Below, piece after piece: positions 55,145 through 64,000 of a stretch of 64,000 nt of DNA. Numbering within the stretch: position 1 is the first letter of the stretch; every line of letters begins with the position of its first letter. The stretch comes from Ascaris suum. Taxonomy: Eukaryota; Nematoda; Chromadorea; Rhabditida; Ascarididae. The stretch is taken from NCBI GenBank assembly GCA_013433145.1, contig CM024174.1, forward strand, positions 2,973,336 to 3,037,335. The letters run 5' to 3'. The translations under genes were made by a program, and so were the position numbers. The notes under the pieces are model-generated. The model worked only from the letters and a program-made list of their open reading frames with translations, did no database searches and was not told the origin of the DNA.

Positions 55145-55336
55145 TCAAAATCCACAATACAGAAGGATCGGTCTCATCAGAATCCGCGAGAAGTATCGAG
55201 CCGTTCAGAATTTATGATAGCGGAAGTATTGTTCCTTTCAGAACCCACGATAACAGAAGAATCGATTTCTTCAGAATCGACGACGACAGATGTGTCGATC
55301 TCTCCAGAGTCTACGATAACAAAAGTATTAATCGTT
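55145..55336 (+). repeat. 33-base minisatellite, six units, open in all frames
   Basis: Units start at 55145, 55177, 55205, 55238, 55271 and 55304; the last four are exactly 33 bases. In one plus frame they encode 11-residue repeats such as SEPTITEESIS and SESTTTDVSIS, mucin-like if translated. The frame ends 55352-55354. No splice sites define an exon. Confidence 0.8.
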
Positions 55337-55939
55337 GTCATTCCTCGAAAATAGTCAGTAGTTGCAGATGCATTTAGCTGCAATAATAATAAGGATGTAC
55401 TATTGACGCTTGCTACAAGCATCACAAAAAGTTCTCTATATTGTTCTTAGTCAGTTAAATCAATTCATTTAACGTTTAAAGGATATTTATTTATAAATAT
55501 GATCAGTCTTTGCACTTCTACTTCAGTCGGATCATACGCTTCTTTTCATTGACTCTATTCGTATTTAAAAATATCACAGTTATCTGCTCAAAAGATCTAA
55601 GTTAGTTGTTGATTGATTTAGGTGTGTTCCCTTGAAAATCTTGCACCATTTGTAAAACTAACGTCCCACACATATGCTTCTCACTGTTCTCATGTTAACT
55701 TGTCTCTTCAATTCAACTGTTTACTAAAGCCGAAAATCTTTTGCTTCGTTGTTGTTTTCATTGTCGCTTGAATAGAGTATAGCGGCTCAATATACGCTAA
55801 ATCCATGTGTGAAACAAGGTGAAAAGAGGTAAAATAATATAAGATATCAGAGAAATTCGAATCTCGATAAAATATATCGACTATGAGTTTTGAAACTGTG
55901 AAATTGTGAAAACAAAAGTATGAAAACATTCACCGTTTT

Positions 55940-56270
55940 GCATTGTCTACTGCGTGGTCGACTGCAAGTAAGCTCCGACCAGACTTGTCCGCTCTGCTCA
56001 AGCGAGCCACCGCGCCTAGCATAGGGGCGAAGACAACGGAATGAGGCCCGACAGTCATAAGAGAAGCAGCGGTGAATCGCCTCGTCAGCTTCGACGTGCA
56101 CGAGGCCCTAACCTTCACGCGATCGACCTGCAAGAAGTAGAGGCCGTTCTAGAGACCAAAGGAGCCAAGTGGATCAGAGGTGCATTGGGCCAGGCCAGGT
56201 GGAAGCGATATGAAGAGACATTTATTCGTAACGAACACTCTGCTGATTGAAATAAATAAATAAATAAATG
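55940..56270 (+). mobile_element. 3' end of an RTE-like non-LTR retrotransposon
   Basis: A GC-rich insert, sharply different from its flanks, has an open frame to 56250. The frame contains KGAKWIRGALGQARWKRYEE, ending with an Asp before TGA. This fits the W-x-R-x-A-x-D/A-R-x-x-W C-terminal signature of RTE-clade elements. It is followed at once by a (AAAT)n tail (56249-56270). The reverse transcriptase itself is missing, so the copy is 5'-truncated. Confidence 0.6.
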
Positions 56271-56321
56271 TGGACTATTTAAGAGAAGAATAAATACGAC
56301 CTATAATCCTATACTGGTTCA

Positions 56322-56368
56322 TAATGACCTATAGTTCGTAATGAAGTATAGGTCATTACGAATTATAG
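56322..56368. repeat. Nested inverted repeats
   Basis: TAATGACCTATA (56322-56333) pairs with TATAGGTCATTA (56347-56358). Offset from it, CTATAGTTCGTAATGA (56329-56344) pairs with TCATTACGAATTATAG (56353-56368) with one mismatch. The two hairpins are mutually exclusive. Confidence 0.9.
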
Positions 56369-56642
56369 ATGAAACAAAACCTGATCTGTAGTCCGCTCAG
56401 ACGTAGGAAAATGAGCGCAGAATATATGTGGGGAAAAGCAAAATAAGCAGAAAGTAAAACAGTATGGAGAAAAACTGTGAAGCTCTCTGCGCTTTCGTCA
56501 ATTCTACAAATTGACGAGTATTCGCATAGGAAGAAAGTAAGCACACCTTATGGAAGGTGAAAGTCAAAGCTCAAATCTGTGAAACTGTGATAGGCATCCC
56601 TTGAAATATAAGCGATTCAACAGATGTATTTTTTGTGCGCAG

Positions 56643-56736
56643 GTTGACTCATCGAATTGGTTATGGAAAGCAGTTGATTCGAAAGCATCTCGTCATATTG
56701 TGTTTGCTGATACCTATTTTGGTTCTGATCAACCAG
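56643..56736 (+). CDS. Exon candidate
   Basis: Acceptor TTTTTTGTGCGCAG, donor CCAG|GTTATG. Reads VDSSNWLWKAVDSKASRHIV and FADTYFGSDQP. Protein-like with Trp and aromatic residues. The last coding exon candidate supported on the plus strand. Confidence 0.42.
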
Positions 56737-56989
56737 GTTATGTTACTTGGCTGATAACCCTAAACTTGGGATCGTAAATTCTACTTGACCTTCAGCTTCA
56801 AAATAATTGTGCCTTTTCTAACATCTTGCTTTCTGCAGTCTTTGAGGGGGGCTATGCCCTTTAGCCTGAGTGTAATTGACAGTCACATGTTCGATAGTTG
56901 TGGAACGTGTGACCACAGTATTGCACTTTGCGTTGAAAACGTTGCAGTTTGTTTGCAAATGGAAATTCCTATGGGAGGGTGATATAATA

Positions 56990-59290
56990 TAAATGGGCGT
57001 CAGTATGACCAATCTGCTTAAAACTTTTATCGGTGCTAACACCGAAAAATGCTCAAGTTTTATTTTTAGGAAATATTTTGATCAAAAAAAGTGACAGATT
57101 ACTGTAGTATTGCATTTGGAGATAACAATGAGACCGATCAAATTGACTACAAACTCTAGTGCACTCTGATTAATGCTCTTTAATGTGTTCTGTAGCTGAG
57201 ACATATATTGTTGCACTTTGTTACTGCTGATATGCTTGTGGAGTATTGAAATCATTGTGTTTCTATTGCATATTTTCCTTAAAAAAAGTTGAAGGAAGAA
57301 GGGTTTCCGATGCTTGGAATAGAGTACGAAAAAAGCGTTGCATTTTTCAAATTTGGACGGAAAAAATCTTTAGCTTAGCAAATTCTAAGAAAAATGTTTT
57401 ATTGAGGGGAAAGGGGACAGAATCAGGTATAAGTTGTGGTTAACAATGAAATTTCACATTTTCTCTAAGATCGTATTGTTGAGTTCACCCGTATCCTTAT
57501 GAAAACATTCAAAAATGTTAAAAACCAACACTAATTTTTAATCTTCCTTAGGCTTAGATGATAGCCACTGTCAGATGAGCAGTGAAAACGTTTACTCGAG
57601 AAGCGAAGGGTCACTGACTTACAACTTGATTCTGATGGTCACTTATATGGTCACGAAGGGTCACTTACAACCTCCACATTATATAGTCTCACAGAAAAAA
57701 TTTTTGTTTGGTTCGTTGAGATAATTGCTTTTGGCCAAAAACCTTCTACCGTCAAAAAAAAAAAAACAAATTCAGTGCTTCTGTTCTATGAGTGGCCAAT
57801 AAGATGCTTGTACCCGAAGAAAAATTCTTTTCAAGAAGTGTTTGCATAGTTCATCTTATTCTTTTCGTCATTTTAAGGACTGAAGCTTTTGAAAAACCTG
57901 TTTGAATAGTTTAAAGTGCTTAGTCCTCAGGGACCTTAAGTCATCGCCAAGTTTCATGCAACAAACAATGCGAAGGGACACTTTTGTATGAAAATTCGTG
58001 GTTTCTGAGAAGCGGCATTTTATGTTCTTCAATTCTTGCGAAAGACTCCAACGAAGTCTAACAGTGGTCAGGCAGTCTCGATGACTGTGTACTGTGCTGT
58101 GCGCTAGCGTCTGTAGCAGTGCAATTTACGCAATGGCACAGCTGAATTAAGGTGCATATGATTATGTGATACTTGCAATATTTTTAAAACACCGCTTAGA
58201 AAAGTTTCTTGAACACAAGCCGTAGTAAAGAGATGGACTTGTATTTTAGAAAGATCAGCATGCAAGAAAGAGCTTCCAAAATTTTGTAGCGATAATATCA
58301 TAGAAATTTGCGCATAAATCTTCCAATGCTAACAGAAAAGGGCCAAGTTAGATACCTCGACGATTCAACAAGCCAGCAGATGATGCCAGTTTTTAGTTGT
58401 AATTTGCTATCATCATGGATCAATTATTATAGTGATTTGCAATGTTGAGGTTAAGAATAGAGCGCATATCCTCTAATTGCACTCATCGGACTACAAATTT
58501 GAAAAAAAAAAAACTGTTGTTCAATTCGACCGAAGATGCTAAATGAACTTTACAAAGAGAAAATTTTTAAAATAAGGCGATATGAGAAATGATTTTAAAG
58601 ACAACAATTGTATACAGTTGAGGAATTTCGGATTTTTTTCAAGCTCTATATATAATTTTCAACTTCATTCTTTTCAGTATCTAACAGTGAGCGATTTTTT
58701 TTTGGTCTTTTTTGAAATTCAACTTTATCTTTGCATTGTTATCACAATGAAATTTACCATAGCATAAACTCATCTGAAGAGAAGCATCCTCAAGTCTTTT
58801 CCACGATTGAATGGAGGCCACCGATCAACGATTCTTTTTTTCTTTCTAACAATCAACGATTTCAAGCGTTCCATACGCAATAAGTGTCATAACCAATAAT
58901 ATGAAATGTGCAGGCATAGCGGGATGTACTAGCAACGATGTAAGCATGTATATCCGTTTTTCAAAAAATATCGCTATATTCATATGAATTTTCGAGTTTT
59001 CTATCCACCTTAATGAAATGCATTCATTAAACAGAATCGTTCCATAGAAATGCCTTATTTAATGATGCTGGAAGATGAAATTGCTAAAATTATTGCTCTC
59101 TTGCTTTTGGTCTGATTTATATTTCATTTTATTTCATATAGCAGTATTCTAGATGGACATATATCAGAATTTAACATAGCGTAGTTATCATTCAATTTAA
59201 TGCTCTGAAACAGTACTCTAATGGTGAGCTGTTTTTCAAAATGCTTAACTCATGCTATAGAACAACTTAACGAAGAATTTCATTCATCTG
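56990..59290. other. No supported gene
   Basis: AT-rich. Open pieces at 57280-57430 and 58680-58767 have one splice signal each but no partner. GAAGGGTCACT is repeated around 57605 and 57654. Confidence 0.45.
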
Positions 59291-59299
59291 CAATATCAA

Positions 59300-59324
59300 A
59301 AAAAAAAAAAAAAAAAAAAAAAAA
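59300..59324. repeat. Poly-A tract, about 25 bases
   Basis: Uninterrupted A run; could be a retroposed tail, but no body is recognised upstream. Confidence 0.9.
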
Positions 59325-59907
59325 TGGTTGAATGCGAATTCAAAATGCAGGTTCCTGTTTTAAAGGAAATATGATTAGTTTATAAATTTGAGCACAATAT
59401 GGGTGAATTTTTTGTTTTAGACTTGCGGAAAATTGTGACAACATAACGATTAACCGAGATAGAAGGTGAATAAGATAAAATATGTATTTTATATATTTAT
59501 CAATTTAAGTGATTAAGACCTAGTATACGTTTACTTCTAGACCGGAAATGGCCTTTTTGAGAACTTGGTTCTATCCTTCAGAATGCTTCCTATAGAATGC
59601 CCATCTCTCTATTAAAAACCCAAAATGTCAGAAATTTAAAAGTTATTACTATAGATATCTTCCATCTACCTGAACAAAGCACCTTCACCTATCCGAAGTC
59701 CACTCGTACGCAAACAGTAGCGATGCCCTTGTTATAAAACATCATTTCTAAGAAAAGTAATTCGTGTAGATTTTTAAAAATAGTCACAATTTTGTTGCCG
59801 AAAAGTGATATATCAGTTAATCGGAATAAAAAGCACATTAATTTGTCATAAATCATCGTAAACTGTTAATATGAATCATTCACTCATCCTTTATCTGCTA
59901 AAAATTG

Positions 59908-59967
59908 TTTAGTACATCGTTCATTTTATGGCGTGTGTTTAGCACATCGTTTATTTTACGACTTGCT
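59908..59967 (+). repeat. Two tandem 30-base units
   Basis: TTTAGTACATCGTTCATTTT and TTTAGCACATCGTTTATTTT start adjacent units. Confidence 0.85.
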
Positions 59968-60878
59968 TATATCCTTGCAAAAAACCATTTAAACACTTTT
60001 ACAATCCCCTTAATCAACCAAGGAGCTAGGCAAGGCACACTGTGGCAACGCTATGTCAATAAGTATGTGTCGATTTGTGTCATGTGTAAATTTTAGATTT
60101 TCTGTCCGGTGACTTCGAATCACGAATCACAAAATGCACCCAAATTTATTGAATATAACGCACATTAATTGTCTGATCTCAGGCATCAAAATTCAACTTT
60201 AGCATCAACTTCAAAAAAACAGTATGATTTAAAGGGGTTCAACGAACGGTGTGAATTTTATAACCAATCGAATGTTCATTTTATACCACTCAGTGAAAAA
60301 AAAAAAAACAACAAAGAGAAGATTTATGTAAGCAAATGGATCAGTTAAAATATGAACGCATCATTTCGTTCATTCTCTCATTTGTTGATAATCAGTGAAG
60401 ATGATCGATCTTGCGAAAGGAACTGAAAAAAGAAAACACTAATGGTGCGATTTTGGCGGCTATGATTCTTCAGCGTTTCCGGCCGAAATCATTGTGAAAC
60501 ATGAGTTGTGAAATAAATTGCAAAATTTTGAGCATATTTCTGTTTCAATAATTCTTCTCGACCTCTATAAAACAATTTCATGCTATGTGAAGTCAATGTT
60601 CATGCTGCACTATTTCAATTTATCGCAAAAATTCTTTCAATTAAACCCTTCAAATCGCTCACTTCTAGATTCTGTGGCTATTAGTTCGTCACTGCGTATA
60701 TGCAAATACAGCAAAAATACATAGCACATTCAAAATTTATGTGGTTATAATTTGAAAAAAAAAATACTGCATAAATGAAAATAAATTCGAAGACATAATA
60801 TGTCCTTCTTTCGATGACAAATAAATAAACTGTGTTTGTTTGTAACTTTGCATAATTTTTGCTCGTATCACTCTCACC

Positions 60879-60950
60879 TTTAAAGCAAATATATTTTCAC
60901 CACTATCAATAGTTTTGTTTTCTTTTCCATCCAATTTATAATCAATCATT
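60879..60950 (-). CDS. Possible first exon on the minus strand
   Basis: ATG at 60950, 24 codons (MIDYKLDGKENKTIDSGENI...) to the donor AAAG|GTGAGA. Good donor and plausible N-terminus, but no downstream exon was recognised. Confidence 0.27.
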
Positions 60951-61755
60951 TGAGCAGACAAGAAGTTGCAAAGTTTATGCAGTATGGCAGAGGTGCAGAA
61001 TTTGAGTGCGAAAATTACAATGAAAAGCTCTCCATACAGAAATTCAAAATTGTCGGAATTCGGTTTTTTTTTTTCAAATTTATCGATCAAATACGCGTTT
61101 TAGTAGTTGTGAGTATCGAAGAGTACCGAGTAATTCGTGAAATTTACTCTATTAACCGACTATAAACGCATTTTCGCTATTCTGTCTCCCTAGAAAAAGA
61201 AATCGAAAAGACTGATCTCTTTTACTTGGAAACTTTCTACCTTAATGCAGTTTTCATCATAGATTGCTTATGTGAAGAATCGAAATTTTTGGATATTAGG
61301 AAAATAAACTAACAAAACTGAGGCAAATTTTCGGTAAAATTTTATTTCTGGTTACGTATCGAATATCCTAAGAGAAAATGAAAGAATCAAAATCAGATAA
61401 GATCGATAATTAAATAACTGCCTGAAAATATTTTTTTAACGTTATAATATTCAAAACATTAGCATTTTCGCCATTGGACGTATTTCACAACTATAACTCA
61501 TGAGCTTTTACCCACTCGTTGTTGGGAAATTTGGGTATAAGAGCTGAAAACTTCAAAAGTTATTTCAAGTTGTTGATAAAAAGTTGAAGGTGGAATAGTG
61601 AACCGATCGGTGATGAAGGCGGTTGACACACAAAACTGAAAACTCATTTATTAATGCTGCAGAAGAAATCAAATGGCTTTGCGGTGACCTGATGAGAAAG
61701 GGACTAACACAATCGTACAACACATCAGTTCCTTGGTATTTACAGTACTCTTTGT

Positions 61756-61971
61756 TTAGTTAGAAGCAGATGAACTTTGTCGACAGCTGCAGGCAGACAG
61801 GCACTGTGGACACATTCTTGCGCGAACCCAGACGGGTAAGGGAGAGACAGAAAAAGGCTGTTGATCGACGTTTTCGAATTGCTTATTTTTAATGGCTTTG
61901 TGTGCATGTGTGTCGAAGAAGAAATAGTTCATTAGCGTATGTAACAATAATGTCGTAATGAACGTGAACAT
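61756..61971 (-). CDS. Small minus-strand gene candidate, 71 codons
   Basis: Begins MFTFITTLLLHTLMNYFFF, a possible signal sequence. It ends with a Cys cluster (RARMCPQCLSACSCRQ) and a Ser-rich tail, TAA. AATAAA lies about 105 bases downstream on the minus strand (near 61650). A small secreted Cys-rich protein is possible. No family match, and chance cannot be excluded. Confidence 0.32.
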   Translation of the reverse strand: MFTFITTLLLHTLMNYFFFDTHAHKAIKNKQFENVDQQPFSVSPLPVWVRARMCPQCLSACSCRQSSSASN

Positions 61972-62077
61972 AGATAATGCGGAAGTGAGTTAAATGCAAT
62001 ATGAGATGACTCTAGATAGGCAAAAGTCACCTATTACGATTCCCATATTATTGTCACGCATCTCCTCTGCATAAAAC

Positions 62078-62293
<216 letters not shown>

Positions 62294-62402
62294 AAATCAG
62301 CAGCACTGTTTAAAGTAGGTGCAACTTAAACAGGTCTTGATTTATTAGTATAGCTTAAAGAGTTCAAGAACTTTGGCTGAAGTGCGCAACCGTTCGTTAA
62401 TG

Positions 62403-62543
62403 CCTAACCGTTAATCGAGGGTCGAGCAGTAAATGCACCTAACCGTTAATCATGCTCAAATTACAAAGTTCCTGTTAGCTGCAAATCTATCATCAAAATT
62501 TTTGGTAATATAATGGAGATAATTCGAGCTCCTAACCGCTGAT
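62403..62543 (+). repeat. Repeated CCTAACCGTTAATC motif
   Basis: Exact copies at 62403-62416 and 62438-62451, and a variant (CCTAACCGCTGAT) at 62531. CCTAACC recalls telomeric repeats, but the phase and spacing are irregular. Confidence 0.6.
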
Positions 62544-62549
62544 TTCTAT

Positions 62550-64000
62550 TTTTGTCTTCAATATTTTCAATTCTGTTAGATACAGATTTCAGAGTGCATA
62601 TATTAGGCCATCCGAAAATTTCGGTCTTTTTAGTGAAAAAAACTCACTGCAATTTAAGCTCACCACTTCTGATCACATAGCCAGATTTTTCGATATTTTT
62701 ACAAGAAGCAGAAGTTGATGTTGAGGTTGTATTTATCATTTCCGAAGATGGCAAATGGGGATAAAAATTATTGGCGAATTTTTATGGGAGGTTCCAAATA
62801 TGTATATAATAGTTCTTATTAGTTTTAAAAACAGTTGCGTAGTATTTTAGATGATATACCATTAATTCAATTCAATAGGGCGATTTAATTGGTGAAAATG
62901 TCATAATGAACTTTTCATTTCGTCATCATTCGGAGATATTTCATCAGTCTCTCCGATCACAAAATAGAATTACCTGCTGTCTCCCAATAAAGTAAGAATG
63001 TTTGCAAAGAACAATTTTCATAGAAGTCAACAACTTCAAAATGGCCTTCAGAAGTTCTGAGGCAGTTGTTGAAAAGAGTCGAACCACTTCTCTTTCATTG
63101 CCCACTTTCTCAATTGATCTTTGGCTCAATATTAGAAAATAGTATGCCCTTTTCTGAAATAAAAACTTTCAGAATATGCATCCTTAACCTATCCCAAACC
63201 TCCGCTCTCCTTCTCTTCCCGTCCGTAGAGGTTTCTCTTCGGCTGAAGATTATATAATTTCAACTTCCCACTATACCTGGCACTCTGAAACATTGTTCAG
63301 GTGCTTCCAATTTTTGACTGAATGAATCATTCAGAAAATACCGCCAATGTTGCAGTTTGAGAACACAGTGAACAGAATCGTGAAATAGGCAACGGCGACA
63401 AATGAAAAATGGCACTGAAATCGACTGGTCATATTCTCATTAATTTGACATCCATTGCTTCGAACGGCGAAATCTCTTTATATTTCCTCAAGCTTCATCG
63501 ATGGCAAATAGAGACATTTCACGCCAATTTATATTTCAGGATTTATGCACTATGTCCTAGAAACGCAACGTTGCCAGTATTCGATAAATTTCCCTTTATA
63601 TGAGAGATTATAGTTTTTGAGCGTATCGCGCATTTAGAAATATGAAACTATATCGTAGTATTTGTCTAGCACGAGCTATCCGAAGAAAGCAACTTTCACA
63701 GCGTTTAGCGTACTTTTGGCAATATTGTTGTTGCAGATTTCGTTTGAATCGGATTTATTAGTCTAATATGCGTTAGGAAATTTATATAATTCAACTATTC
63801 ATATAATTTCAAGAATGAGGATAGTATTTTTTAAAAGATTCCTAGAGGGCTATAAAGTAATAGGTTAGATTCATTAATTTAGTGATTTACTATTTTCATT
63901 TCGCAATTCATACGCAATGTTCCGCCAAATTAAAAAATGCACACAATCAGAGTTGCTTTAACGTTATAGTAAACTAAACGTGATTTATATTAGAAGCATT
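62550..64000. other. No supported gene
   Basis: Frames at 63066-63257 and 63409-63603 lack splice partners and known motifs. Confidence 0.45.

Noticed and set aside
62403..62451. Interstitial telomere repeat
   Set aside because: Only two exact motif copies with irregular spacing; not a (TTAGGC)n array.

Overview
The window reads as nuclear DNA of a nematode. By eye it is AT-rich (about one third G+C), with no bacterial gene packing. Coding signal occurs as short exons of 40-240 bases. They are bounded by acceptors of the TTTTCAG type and GTRAGN-type donors, and intron sizes run from about 39 bases to several kb. Six long (TA)n arrays, several poly-G/poly-C tracts and the 3' end of an RTE-like non-LTR retrotransposon complete the picture. 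No rRNA, CRISPR array or intact tRNA was seen.

The one gene whose family is recognisable is on the minus strand at 25567-23560. Three exons encode a 150-residue secreted protein with a signal peptide, an ICY start and a CVCNYDRCN end, as in Ly-6/uPAR-type three-finger proteins. Its first intron starts GTGAGC, its second intron carries a perfect 68-base palindrome, and a GC-rich segment with an inverted GGCGGAGTCAG lies just upstream of its start codon.

On the plus strand, phase-compatible exon chains suggest four genes of unknown identity. P1 (946-11152) ends in a tiny exon whose stop codon overlaps AATAAA. P2 runs from about 15852 to 29929, with an unplaced exon at 30970. P3 (33241-40509) includes a 50-base intron. 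P4 (44127-53607) is Cys-rich at its C-terminus and also ends on AATAAA. Isolated exon candidates follow at 54022, 54714 and 56643. Minus-strand exon candidates are interleaved at 5341, 6320, 30518, 31257, 33870, 34545, 35916, 40079, 41663, 50536 (a decayed zinc-finger-like stretch) and 61756. If these are real, several genes are nested in introns of the plus-strand genes.

Between the exons the sequence is mostly intronic or intergenic. It holds TA arrays (1212, 11654, 13337, 21009, 28989 and 62083), G/C tracts, a foldback element (47655-47895) with a dispersed relative at 45429, and a duplicated exon edge (44109 and 44541). There are also tRNA-like remnants, small tandem repeats, several near-perfect palindromes and a 33-base coding minisatellite (55145-55336). 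Exon models were built by reading splice signals and frames by hand, so their boundaries are provisional. Phase agreement is supporting evidence only, because frames were partly chosen with phase in mind.
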